Shown here: one piece after another, positions 16,826 through 25,272 of the stretch
Numbering within the stretch: position 1 is the stretch's first letter
Layout of the letters: each line of letters begins with the position of its first letter
Assembly: GCA_946221495.1 (NCBI GenBank)
Contig: CAMIFA010000001.1
Span: 1 to 64,000 of the forward strand
Reading direction: 5' to 3'
From: an uncultured cyanobacterium
GTDB lineage: Bacteria; Cyanobacteriota; Cyanobacteriia; Cyanobacteriales; Chroococcidiopsidaceae
DNA: 64,000 bases
Notes under the pieces: generated by a model
Told to the model about the DNA's origin: nothing
What the model saw: the letters and a program-made list of their open reading frames with translations, nothing else
The model's database searches: none
Made by a program: the position numbers and the translations under genes

Positions 16826-19369
16826 TTAACTAACTACTGATTCTTGGTTACTAGATTCCATCCCTTGCTCTTGGTCAATAAACACCTGAACACGGTTGCG
16901 ATACTCTCGCAAACTATCATCAACCCACTCTCTATCATTACTGTTAGCGAACAAATGTACCAGTGGTTCGCTGGCATCTGGCAAAATTAACACCCAATTG
17001 TCATTTTGAGAGTTGAGAATCTTCACCCCATCCACTAACTCTAAATTCTCGGCTGGGTGAGTTTCTACCAAGTGGCGCATCAGCGCTCCTTTCACAGTCC
17101 AAGGACAGCGAACAGTATAAGTTTTGTGGTAGACGCGGGGCAGTTCTGTACGAATAGAAGCAAGCGATCGCTCTTGGATCGTCATCATCTCAATTAACTT
17201 GGCAATACAGAACATTCCATCAAACCCTGGATGCAGCTGCGGGAAAATAAAGCCAATCTCTCCACTTCCTCCCAAAACTACGTTCGGATCTTTTCTGCAC
17301 TCCTCCATTAATGCTGTTGGATTTGCCTTGGTACGAATTACTTTACCGTCATGGCGACGCGCAATTTGTTCTACGGCACTAGAAGCATGGATCGGAACTA
17401 CTACTGATCCTCTAGGGTGAGCTGTCAAAACCATACTGATCATCAGCGCTGTTAACATTTCGCCGCGCATTGGAATTCCCGATTCATCAACAAGCACCAG
17501 CTGTTCCCCATTTGCTGCTACTTGGACACCAAAATTAGCCTTGAGCGCCTCAACAACATGACCTAGCTGAGTTAGTAACTGCTCTCTCTCATTTGCGGAA
17601 ACAGCTGTTTGTTTTAGACTTGCGTTCAGCACTACGGCATCACAGCCAAACTTAGCTAACAATTGCGGTAGAACGGCTCCGGAAACACCGTAACTATAGT
17701 CAATAATTACTTTCGAGTTACTGTGCCGAATCGCCTCAATATTGAGATGCTTTGTAAAAGCTGTGCAGTAAGTATCAATCATTTGGATCGGGTAGACCAC
17801 GTTGCCAATTTCATGAATTTGCACTCGCCGCAAGTCTTCTTTGAAGTAAGCGCCCTCAATTTTCTTTTCTTGAGCTTTGGAGATATTAATTCCCTTGTTG
17901 TCAATAAACTCAATCAAAATATAATCAGGGCGATCAGGATGCAACCGCACATGAATCCCACCAGTAACCGGAAGCGTGGGTACAACTGTGCGCGTTACGG
18001 GAATAGCCGTTGCGTCCAAATTTTGAATATTCACACCTACAGACATCAGACCCGCAATTAATGAGCGAGTCACCATGCGGGAAATCGAGCGCTGATCGCG
18101 GGAAACAATTACCTGGGAACCAGGCTTTAAAGTAGAGCCGTAAGCCGCTCCCAGTTTAACAGCAAATTCTGGCGTAATGTCAATGTTGGCTAATCCTTGA
18201 ACTCCCCGTTGCCCAAATAAATTGCGTTGGGCAGTGTGACCCCAAATTAAGTTAATGTTTAAGGTTGCGCCAGATTCAATTTGTTTACTAGGCCAAACCC
18301 GTACACTAGGACTGATTAATGATTCTTCGCCGACGATTGACAGCGAACCGACTACCGCACCTTCTAATATTTGAGCGCGGCGGTCTACCCGTGTTCCTCT
18401 GGCAATTACGCAGGCTCTGAGGTTTGCTTCCTCGCCTATTGTCGCGCCATTCCAAATAATCGGACGTTTGAGGTTAGCGTCAGCGCCAATCATCACGTTG
18501 TCGCCGATTATAGTTCCCCCATCAATTTGTACTCTTGCTCCGATGCGGCAATTGTCGCCAATTAGTGCAGGAGCTGCAATTTTAGCGCTTGGGTCTATAT
18601 GAGTGTTTTGACCTACCCAAATACCTGGCGATTGCTCATTATACGCATCATCAAGTTTTACCTTACGCTGCAATCCATCGTACTGGCTTTCTCGATAAGC
18701 ATCTAAATGACCAACATCACACCAATAACCATCAGCAATGTAGCCATACATTGGCTCGTCTTTTTCCAGCAATAGTGGAAATAAATCTTTTGAGAAGTCG
18801 CATTCTTGATTTGGTGGCAGATATTCTAGAACAGATGGTTCCAGAATATAAGTACCTGTGTTGACTGTATCGGAAAAAATCTCGCTGGTTGAGGGTTTTT
18901 CTAAAAAGCGGCGAATTCGGTAATCTTCATCTGTGATTACGACACCAAATTCAATTGGGTTGGGAACACGGGTCAAAATTAAGGTCGCTTTTGACTTTTT
19001 ACGTTTGTGAAATTCAATTGCTTGGGTGAGATTAAAGTCGGTGACGCTATCACCGCTAATTACCAAAAATGTTTCGTCCAGCAGTTCCGCAATGTTTTTA
19101 ACGCAGCCTGCGGTTCCCAAAGGTTGGTCTTCTTCTACCGCGTAAGTCATCTGCACACCAAAGTCGCTACCATCTTGAAAGTAATCGCGGATCACGTCAG
19201 GCAAATAGTGTAGTGTGGCGATTACTTCGGTAATTTGATGGCGTTTCAGCAGATTGATAATATGTTCCGCGATCGGTCTGTTTAAAATGGGTACCATCGG
19301 TTTAGGAAGGTCACAAGTCAGTGGTCTCAACCGCGTTCCAGACCCTCCAGCCATCAGCACTGCGCGCAT
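16826..19369 (-). CDS. Mannose-1-phosphate guanylyltransferase-like / phosphomannomutase-like fusion
   Basis: An 847-residue three-part protein. Residues 1-235 are a nucleotidyltransferase ([20 protein letters not shown] with the signature [16 protein letters not shown], and [12 protein letters not shown]). About 250-370 is a left-handed beta-helix of hexapeptide repeats. About 380-835 is a phosphohexomutase-like region ([13 protein letters not shown] corresponds to the phosphoserine loop). The mutase loop reads SRDQRS rather than the common TASHNP, so phosphotransfer should not be assumed. The protein probably makes or regulates NDP-sugars for polysaccharide. It is common in cyanobacteria. 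Confidence 0.9.
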   Translation of the reverse strand: MRAVLMAGGSGTRLRPLTCDLPKPMVPILNRPIAEHIINLLKRHQITEVIATLHYLPDVIRDYFQDGSDFGVQMTYAVEEDQPLGTAGCVKNIAELLDETFLVISGDSVTDFNLTQAIEFHKRKKSKATLILTRVPNPIEFGVVITDEDYRIRRFLEKPSTSEIFSDTVNTGTYILEPSVLEYLPPNQECDFSKDLFPLLLEKDEPMYGYIADGYWCDVGHLDAYRESQYDGLQRKVKLDDAYNEQSPGIWVGQNTHIDPSAKIAAPALIGDNCRIGARVQIDGGTIIGDNVMIGADANLKRPIIWNGATIGEEANLRACVIARGTRVDRRAQILEGAVVGSLSIVGEESLISPSVRVWPSKQIESGATLNINLIWGHTAQRNLFGQRGVQGLANIDITPEFAVKLGAAYGSTLKPGSQVIVSRDQRSISRMVTRSLIAGLMSVGVNIQNLDATAIPVTRTVVPTLPVTGGIHVRLHPDRPDYILIEFIDNKGINISKAQEKKIEGAYFKEDLRRVQIHEIGNVVYPIQMIDTYCTAFTKHLNIEAIRHSNSKVIIDYSYGVSGAVLPQLLAKFGCDAVVLNASLKQTAVSANEREQLLTQLGHVVEALKANFGVQVAANGEQLVLVDESGIPMRGEMLTALMISMVLTAHPRGSVVVPIHASSAVEQIARRHDGKVIRTKANPTALMEECRKDPNVVLGGSGEIGFIFPQLHPGFDGMFCIAKLIEMMTIQERSLASIRTELPRVYHKTYTVRCPWTVKGALMRHLVETHPAENLELVDGVKILNSQNDNWVLILPDASEPLVHLFANSNDREWVDDSLREYRNRVQVFIDQEQGMESSNQESVVS

Positions 19370-19863
19370 ATGTACTCCTTAGGTGTTTGCACTCATCACT
19401 GGATCAAAGCCAATGATTCCGGCTATCACTAGTTTCTCTCTAGTTTCCTACGTTTGTTTAAACTTAAGACACTTCCACAAGATACATCCCCACACAATTA
19501 AACTGTTTATCCAAGTTCATCCAACAAAATTTTAGAGTATCGCTAATTCTTTTAGTTACTTAAGGGAATGTCTGATATTTAAATTTCGTTCAATTTATTT
19601 CATCTAGTAAAGCTGCGTAGGCGTTAGCGTTCACGTAGCGATCCCGTAGGGGTAGTGTAGCGCAGCGGAAGAGCGCTCTTCGAGCCTATACTCTTTATTC
19701 GACCATGCTCCGCTTTCCTACTATGCGTTGCGCTACGAGCGTCAGTCCCTTTCCGTTGGCATCGCGCTACTTACTCTTTAACTACCCTTGATTTGGTGAG
19801 CTAATCTACACTTAAAGTTAGGAGGCTTGCACTCAACTAACCTACAGGCGTAGGTATTATTAC
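19370..19863. repeat. 494 bp intergenic region with a composite short-repeat cluster (about 19613-19780)
   Basis: The middle part (GCGTAGGCGTTAGCGTTCAC, GATCCCGTAGGGGTAGTGTA, then the palindrome AAGAGCGCTCTT at 19670-19681, and CGTTGCGCTACGAGCG) is a patchwork of short palindromic words typical of cyanobacterial dispersed repeats. A related GTAGTGTAGCG word occurs in the MITE at 37454. I see no gene in the rest. Confidence 0.6.
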
Positions 19864-20106
19864 TTGATTGAAATATTGGATTTAAATTCTGTTTCGTTAC
19901 TCAGGCGGTTGCTCATGGGAACAATGCTTACTTTTGGATTGATCATAATTTACGTAGGCGGTGTCTGGAAGTTCTGGAAAGGCTTTCACCGCACGAACTT
20001 CTCTCGCCGTTTATCTAATCGGCTCTCTTTATCTTTGCTGTGGCCAGCATTACTGATTGCTAATAAATCTTATCGTCAAAACTTTAGAAAGGCGCTCAAG
20101 GGTTAA
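19864..20106 (+). CDS. Small conserved cyanobacterial membrane protein, function unknown
   Basis: An 80-residue basic protein with one clear transmembrane helix (GTMLTFGLIIIYVGGVWKFW, about 19-38) and a second hydrophobic stretch (LSLSLLWPALLIANKSYRQN). I recall the ending NKSYRQNFRKALKG as conserved in cyanobacteria, which supports it as a real gene. The longest frame starts at TTG 19864; an internal ATG near 19914 (MGTML) is an alternative start. It precedes cobK by 27 bp and may be co-transcribed. Confidence 0.7.
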   Translation: MIEILDLNSVSLLRRLLMGTMLTFGLIIIYVGGVWKFWKGFHRTNFSRRLSNRLSLSLLWPALLIANKSYRQNFRKALKG

Positions 20107-20133
20107 AGGTTCTTTGACTGCAATACCTATCTT

Positions 20134-20916
20134 GTGTTAAGTAGACGTATCTGGCTAATTGGCGGGACTCAGGAGAGTGTCAATCTTGCAGCAGCGATCG
20201 CCTCTATCGCTCTACCCTGTATTGTTTCTGTGACTACAGCATCTGCTCGCTGTCTTTATCCCACCGCAGCTAATCTTCAAGTTTGGGTAGGGCGTTTAAA
20301 TCCTACTCAAATGCTTCAGTTTTTGCAGCAGCAGCAAATTGTCGCTATTTTAGATGCGTCTCATCCTTATGCTGTGGAAATTTCCGAAAGTGCGATCGCA
20401 CTTGCCCAAAATAATCACATTCCCTATCTGCGGTATGAACGCCCAAATGTTGATCCTGGGTTAAATTCTGCGTCGGTAATTAATTTAGATAGCTTTGATA
20501 CTTTGCTCGCTGGAAGTTACTTGCACTCTTGCCGGGTATTATTAACAGTAGGCTATAGATTCTTACATTTATTTCAACCTTGGCAACAGCGATCAACTTT
20601 GTTTGCCCGAATTCTCCCCTCGGCGATCGCCCTCACGTCCGCTTTTAATGCTGGATTCACACCTGAACGCCTAATTTGCTTGCGTCCTCCGATTTGCGCT
20701 GATTTAGAAAAAGCGCTTTGGCGGCAATGGCAAATCTCAGTTGTTGTTACCAAGGCTTCTGGTACACCCGGCGGCGAAGATATTAAGCGTAGTCTTGCTG
20801 CTCAATTAGGTATTCAACTAATTCTGATTGATAGACCTGTTGTTAATTATCCGCAGCAAACAAGCGACTTAGCAACTGCCATCAAGTTTTGTTGTCAATG
20901 TATTGCAAATAATTAA
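20134..20916 (+). CDS. cobK: Cobalt-precorrin-6A reductase (CobK/CbiJ)
   Basis: A 260-residue NAD(P)H-dependent reductase of the cobalamin ring. Seen: IWLIGGTQESVNLAAAIA at the N-terminus, ILDASHPYAVEISESAI (about 70-86), PYLRYERP, LLTVGYRFLHLF and VVTKASGTPGGEDIKRS near the C-terminus; all are family landmarks. The start is GTG 20134. No other ring-synthesis gene is adjacent and no cobalamin riboswitch is visible upstream. Confidence 0.9.
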   Translation: MLSRRIWLIGGTQESVNLAAAIASIALPCIVSVTTASARCLYPTAANLQVWVGRLNPTQMLQFLQQQQIVAILDASHPYAVEISESAIALAQNNHIPYLRYERPNVDPGLNSASVINLDSFDTLLAGSYLHSCRVLLTVGYRFLHLFQPWQQRSTLFARILPSAIALTSAFNAGFTPERLICLRPPICADLEKALWRQWQISVVVTKASGTPGGEDIKRSLAAQLGIQLILIDRPVVNYPQQTSDLATAIKFCCQCIANN

Positions 20917-21222
20917 ATTTAATCAAAAATTTTTAGGTTTAACTTTATTTTGTTTTACTTTATTTGCTTTTAATGGTATTATTTTATAATGGAAATCTGT
21001 GCTTTTTTAAAAAGTTGTATTATATTCCCATTATAAAAATATAATACAATAAATTTGCGATTACTTGGATGCTCCTAAATTCATCTAAATAAACCGCAAT
21101 CTGGATCTAGAAAAGTTTATCTCATACAACTTTCAATTATTTCGACCGACTCGCACGAGTTAGTTGTATTCCACCAATAGCGTTAATTAAGTTTAAGTTT
21201 TACTTATTATAGAGAACCGAAA
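20917..21222. repeat. Intergenic region holding hairpin repeat copy 1 (20977-21045)
   Basis: A word of 26 bases including TTTATAATGGAAATCTGTGC occurs identically here and at 24805-24830. Here it pairs with TTCCCATTATAAA to give an AT-rich hairpin of about 65-70 bp. The remaining sequence is AT-rich and holds the presumed promoter for the next two genes. Confidence 0.75.
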
Positions 21223-21558
21223 ATGTTGAAACGCAACAACTCCCAAGCAAACCAAGCTGGTGTTCTCTACAGACACGGTGATGTTCTGCTCAGACGGATT
21301 GTTAGCTTACCTAAAGATGCTCAAAGGCGTGTAGGTGCTACTCTCGCTCAGGGTGAAGTTACAGGACACAGCCATCGTCTGAAGCAAGCCCATGCAGTTC
21401 AGTTGTGGGTGCAAGGTAGTGACTTGTTTCTTGAAGTTAAAGAACCCGCTACCTTGGTTCATGAAGAGCATCGGGCAATTGAATTACCATCTGGCTTTTA
21501 CCGCGTTTGGAGACAGCGAGAATACCGTCCTGATGCTTACGTGCAGGTAATGGATTAA
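21223..21558 (+). CDS. Small conserved protein of the 'GDVLL...GHSH' type, unknown function
   Basis: A 111-residue protein. Key segments are YRHGDVLLRRI (about 16-26), LAQGEVTGHSHRL (about 46-58) and PATLVHEEHRAIELPSGFYRVWRQREY (about 75-101). The conserved His residues (GHSH, HEEH) and the GDVLL start suggest a compact beta-sandwich, possibly metal-binding; that is inference. I recall similar proteins in other bacteria next to genes like the one downstream. Its TAA overlaps the next ATG by one base, so the two proteins are probably made in step. Confidence 0.75.
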   Translation: MLKRNNSQANQAGVLYRHGDVLLRRIVSLPKDAQRRVGATLAQGEVTGHSHRLKQAHAVQLWVQGSDLFLEVKEPATLVHEEHRAIELPSGFYRVWRQREYRPDAYVQVMD

Positions 21559-22256
21559 TGCTCAACATCATGTCAAATGGGCGTGTCCCTAGAAAACCAG
21601 CTAAACAGCGCTCAGACGAAAGCCACGAGCCTTTATCTGCGGAACGCGCTCGAAAACTCATCCTTGAGCATCGTGCATGGGATGGGATGCGTGTTTCGGG
21701 TCATCTGAATCTGCGCGGGGAGTCGAGCCTCTACAATTTACCGGAAAATCTCACCTGTGAAAGTTTGGATATTAGTGACTGTGTGAATTTCACGGCTCTT
21801 CCCAAAGGACTCCACATCACTTATTGGATCGAGTTGGCTGGCAGTGGCATTACTCGTCTGCCTGCGGGTCATGGTTTTGTCTTACGCTGGCGTGGTGTGC
21901 AGGTAAGCGATCGAATTGCCTTTGAATCGCAGTTGCTCACGGGGCAAGATATCCTTAATACCGAAAATGTCGAGTTACGCCGTGTACTGATTGAGCGGCT
22001 AGGATACCAAACATTTTTACAACAGGTAGGAGGGGTAGTACGCGACCAAGACAGGGATGCGGGTGGAGAGCGTCAGCTTGTCTGCGTTCCTTTTGAGGAT
22101 GATGAGCCTTTGATGGTTCTGAAAGTTACTTGTCCATCTACAGGTCATATACATATTCTGCGCGTTCCCCCTTATATGCGGAGTTGCCATCAGGCAGCTG
22201 CCTGGATTGCAGGTTTTAACGATGCAGAGGATTATAGTCCTTTGGTTGAGGCATAA
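21558..22256 (+). CDS. DUF6745-type protein with degenerate leucine-rich segment
   Basis: A 232-residue protein. Residues about 50-115 (LNLRGESSLYNLPENLTCES, LDISDCVNFTALPKGLH, GSGITRLPAG) read as leucine-rich-type repeats. The C-terminal part (ELRRVLIERLGYQTFLQQVG, CVPFEDDEPLMVLKVTCPST, RVPPYMRSCHQAAAWIAGF) matches my recollection of DUF6745. The function of that family is unknown to me. It is coupled to the preceding gene by TAATG. A protein-protein recognition role is a guess from the repeats. Confidence 0.75.
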   Translation: MLNIMSNGRVPRKPAKQRSDESHEPLSAERARKLILEHRAWDGMRVSGHLNLRGESSLYNLPENLTCESLDISDCVNFTALPKGLHITYWIELAGSGITRLPAGHGFVLRWRGVQVSDRIAFESQLLTGQDILNTENVELRRVLIERLGYQTFLQQVGGVVRDQDRDAGGERQLVCVPFEDDEPLMVLKVTCPSTGHIHILRVPPYMRSCHQAAAWIAGFNDAEDYSPLVEA

Positions 22257-22283
22257 CTTCGTTTTGATTACTTTCAACGGGTC

Positions 22284-22379
22284 GCGCCCATTCCTTCCCC
22301 GACTTCCCCGTGTGCAAGTCGGGGCGGAGTGTCTGCACACTCTCCTTCCCCCGCAGACACTCCGCAACGGAATGGGCGC
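22284..22379. repeat. Three-way-junction palindromic element
   Basis: An outer stem GCGCCCATTCC (22284-22294) pairs perfectly with GGAATGGGCGC (22369-22379). Inside are a 9 bp hairpin CCCCGACTT (22297-22305) with AAGTCGGGG (22316-22324), and a 12 bp hairpin CGGAGTGTCTGC (22325-22336) with GCAGACACTCCG (22353-22364). All three stems are perfect and much more GC-rich than the surroundings. It lies between the converging DUF6745-type and vWA genes. Confidence 0.9.
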
Positions 22380-22528
22380 TCCGGGATTGGGGATTGGGGA
22401 AAGGTGATGAGTGTACTCTTGAATAATCCCAGTACCCAGTACAAGATCCCAGGAATAGGGCGCTCTTTAAATCCCCGTCCTCAATTCTTCCCAATACCCA
22501 GTACCCAGTCCCCAATCCCCAGTCCCCT
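22380..22528. repeat. GGGATTGGGG / CCCAGTACCC complementary repeats
   Basis: CGGGATTGGGGATTGGGGAA on the left faces CCCAATACCCAGTACCCAGT and CCCAATCCCCAGTCCCC on the right, giving a long imperfect inverted repeat. It abuts the three-way element and the 3' end of the vWA gene and could end transcription from either side. Confidence 0.6.
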
Positions 22529-24373
22529 TCAATTAGCAATGGCGGGTTGTACAAAGCGCTTAATTTCGCCACAAGCAATATAAGACTTTCCATCTGGGGC
22601 TGTTTTGATTTCATCAACGACGTAAAGCATCCCCTCCTCACGAATAGAGCGGGGAAACCGCATATTCCAATCCGGTTCATAGGCATCAGAAACCACCCTA
22701 GCGCGTAGCTTACTGCCATCTTTGACGCACTGAACAAGAACGCCATCCCCTACAGAATCAGTCGTAGAGAGGTCTGTGGCACTCGCAGGAGCTTTAGCAG
22801 CTTTGCCTGTAGTTGTGGGTGTTGATCGTCGAGAGGCGACAAAGCTATCTGCTTCACCGGGCTTGGCAAATCGCGTAATACTACCACGCACACGGTAGAA
22901 GGTGCGATCGCTGGAGAGTTCCAGTCCTTCTACAACATAGCGTGCGCCCTCGGCACGAATCGCACGCGGAAACTGGACGTTCTTCGTCTCATCATATCCA
23001 AGGGATATGACTTTGACCCGCAGTTTACCTCCTTCACGAACGCAGTACAGTTCAACTCCTGAACCGACTTCATTCACGATTGGCATCGCGTAGACTTGAT
23101 CGCCAGCCGTGACACCGCGACCCGCTAGATCACTACGATTGCGTGTCAATGTCTGGTAAGTTTGATCCCGCAGTTCTTTACGTCCGGCATTACCCAAAGC
23201 TCCCTGAGCAATCCGATCCGCAAAATACTCCAGCTGGTCGATCTCCTCAGCAATTTCAAAACTTTCGTTCAACCCTTGATCTCGAAGCTCTTGCACAAGC
23301 GATCGCAGAATTTGTTCAGCCTCCTGGTGTTTGCCCTGTTCAGCCTCTTCCAAGGCAGTCTCTTTAGCCTTGGCGATCATCAGGCGGCTCAATTCCAAGA
23401 TAATACTGCTCGAAGCCGCAAGGGCAGCTTCCTCAACAGTGCCGATTTTAGCGATCACCTCTGCTGTGCCTGACACACTTTGAATAAAGTTATCTTGCAC
23501 AACATCAGCGCTGTAGTGGAGCTTAATCACAGGCAAATCGCCAACTTGAGCAGGAGCTAGAGCTAAACTCAATCCCAGAAGTTTGTCTTCACCCTCGTAA
23601 AGCTCACCTAGCGTTAGGACAATTGAACCCGCGTCATTCTGGCTGACTTTAGCTAAGCTCAGAGTATCCACAACGCTAACACCCTCACTCAGTTCAAGGG
23701 TTACTACCAGGTTTTGACCCACCACTGCCCTCAAACTGTCTAGCTCAATGCTAAACACTTCAGTTGCTTCGTCGATGCTCTGGATGAAGTAGAAGTTGCC
23801 TCTAGCAGCCCTTGCCATCCCAATTAGCAAATCTTCATTGAAGCCCTGAGCAAACCCTAATGTTGTGGTGCTAATGCCTTCCTCAGCTTTCTGCCCCGAT
23901 GTTGCTATCAGGATATTGGGGTCTTGAATGCCCATGTTGGCATGACCATCAGTAAGTAGGAGAACCCGATTGATTTTTTGCGGATCAAGGTGCGTTTTCA
24001 CATACTCGCACCCCTTGAGCCATCCTCCAGATAAGTTTGTAATGCCGCCTGCTCGAACTTTACGAATCGCTGTTTTTAGCGCCGCCTTGTCAGTCACAGA
24101 CTGGGGTAGCACAGGGGTGTCCACTGCATCATCGTAAACGACGACGGAGACAGTGTCGTCTGGCTCAAGTTGATCCACTACAGACTCAGCAGCTTTGAGT
24201 GCATGATGCAAGGGAGCTCCTGCCATTGATCCTGAGCGATCAATTACCAGTGAAAGGTTAAGGTTGCGTCGCGGAGATTCAGGTGTGTCAGCACGAAAAC
24301 GGAGCAGGATATTAGTCTTTAATGATCCTGTAGGTAAAATAGCCTGCTCAAAGTCGTAACTCGTCTTAATCAT
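22529..24373 (-). CDS. von Willebrand factor A domain protein with two C-terminal tandem modules
   Basis: A 614-residue protein. Start 24373 is chosen for the strong GGAGGAGGAC ribosome site eight bases upstream. The vWA domain (about 35-215) has a full MIDAS: DRSGSMAG (Asp45, Ser47, Ser49), AGGITNLSGGW and LLLTDGHAN. A beta-rich and helical middle follows (about 220-400). The C-terminus has two copies of a roughly 65-residue module. Both carry CV-x2-G-x-KLR, FPR-x-IR-x-EG-x2-YVV and RF at the end, and are separated by a Thr/Ala/Ser linker. There is no signal peptide. It is a likely metal-dependent adhesion or scaffold protein; the partner is unknown. Confidence 0.88.
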   Translation of the reverse strand: MIKTSYDFEQAILPTGSLKTNILLRFRADTPESPRRNLNLSLVIDRSGSMAGAPLHHALKAAESVVDQLEPDDTVSVVVYDDAVDTPVLPQSVTDKAALKTAIRKVRAGGITNLSGGWLKGCEYVKTHLDPQKINRVLLLTDGHANMGIQDPNILIATSGQKAEEGISTTTLGFAQGFNEDLLIGMARAARGNFYFIQSIDEATEVFSIELDSLRAVVGQNLVVTLELSEGVSVVDTLSLAKVSQNDAGSIVLTLGELYEGEDKLLGLSLALAPAQVGDLPVIKLHYSADVVQDNFIQSVSGTAEVIAKIGTVEEAALAASSSIILELSRLMIAKAKETALEEAEQGKHQEAEQILRSLVQELRDQGLNESFEIAEEIDQLEYFADRIAQGALGNAGRKELRDQTYQTLTRNRSDLAGRGVTAGDQVYAMPIVNEVGSGVELYCVREGGKLRVKVISLGYDETKNVQFPRAIRAEGARYVVEGLELSSDRTFYRVRGSITRFAKPGEADSFVASRRSTPTTTGKAAKAPASATDLSTTDSVGDGVLVQCVKDGSKLRARVVSDAYEPDWNMRFPRSIREEGMLYVVDEIKTAPDGKSYIACGEIKRFVQPAIAN

Positions 24374-24403
24374 TTCTTGTCCTCCTCCAAGCTGATGACA
24401 CAC

Positions 24404-24947
24404 AAGTCTATAATGCCCAATTTTGAGGCAGAATTTGCATCTTTAATCATGCTATGTTTTGACCGTTTGATTACATTGATGCATTCTCTTTCTGAGTAAT
24501 TCCTGCTCTCAATGCGATCGCAAATGCCATTTTCTTCTACTTAGACTGAATTAAAGAGTGCTAACACTATATTTTCATTAAAAGCGGATAAATCTAAGAT
24601 TCTCAAATCTTGAACTTTATTGACGCTATTAATTCAAAATAACTGAAACTCACGCAATTCTATTGTTATAGCCAAAAGTTATCCGAAATTAACTCTTTCC
24701 ATCCCTGATTCCACTTTTTTACGTGGATCTCAGCTTAATCGCTATTGCGATTCCAGCTAATATTTTATATTCTCAAAACCCTTGCGGATTATTTTATTTT
24801 GGGCTATTATTTTATAATGGAAATCTGTGCATTTTCAAAAATGAAGTTTCTGTTTCCATTATAAGATTAAATATAACAAAAATTGCTGGATATTTCAAGT
24901 CGCAAAACTCCTAAAAATTTCGACTTATTAAAACACAAATAGTAGCC
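24404..24947. repeat. 544 bp intergenic region with hairpin repeat copy 2 (24805-24866)
   Basis: The shared 26-base word (including TTTATAATGGAAATCTGTGC) is followed here by TTTCCATTATAAGA, giving a 12 bp perfect stem TTATAATGGAAA / TTTCCATTATAA. The rest of the region is AT-rich and holds the vWA promoter on the minus strand. I see no gene. A 63-codon frame across the hairpin is not credible. Confidence 0.8.
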
Positions 24948-25217
24948 TCAAAACACTTGAATCCATTCATGCACTTCATATTCTGTCCAAACCTCGTTTT
25001 GCCAATAGGGATCAGCTTCGATTAGCTGACGCACTTTTGCTTCATTTTCAGCTTCATAGATAGCAAAAACTTTAGTTAAATCCTGGGTAGGACCAATAGT
25101 AATTAGAATGCCAGATTGTTTTTGAGCAGCAAGTCCGTCTAGATGTGCTTGGCGATGAGGAGCGCGTTTTTCTAGCACATCTGCACAGTAAGTTCCCCAC
25201 ATTACATATTTAGGCAT
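24948..25217 (-). CDS. YciI-like (YCII-related) protein
   Basis: An 89-residue ferredoxin-fold protein. MPKYVMWGTYCADVLEKRAP, HRQAHLDGLAAQKQSGIL and the His/Asp pair in APHRQAHLD follow the YCII pattern, as do the strand VFAIYEAENEAKVRQLIEAD and DPYWQNEVW. Members are small enzymes or dimeric stress proteins of largely unknown chemistry. It lies downstream of pheT's neighbours on the same strand with its own ribosome site. Confidence 0.8.
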   Translation of the reverse strand: MPKYVMWGTYCADVLEKRAPHRQAHLDGLAAQKQSGILITIGPTQDLTKVFAIYEAENEAKVRQLIEADPYWQNEVWTEYEVHEWIQVF

Positions 25218-25272
25218 TAATATTTTAGTTATCCTTTGTGTAGTGAGAAGACATTTTTCCTAATTCTTTGCA

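Noticed and set aside
19640..19690. tRNA-like D-arm wording (GTAGCGCAGCGGAAGAGCGC) in the 19.4-19.9 kb gap
   Set aside because: No acceptor stem, anticodon arm or T-loop (GTTCRA) follows. The words belong to the short palindromic repeat cluster.
20040..20134. Cobalamin riboswitch before cobK
   Set aside because: The gap to the preceding gene is 27 bp and shows none of the conserved B12-box features.
24374..24403. 10-residue N-terminal extension of the vWA protein
   Set aside because: Its bases include the ribosome site GGAGGAGGAC for the ATG at 24373.
24723..24914. 63-codon open frame on the plus strand in the vWA upstream gap
   Set aside because: It runs through the hairpin repeat, has no ribosome site and an implausible composition.
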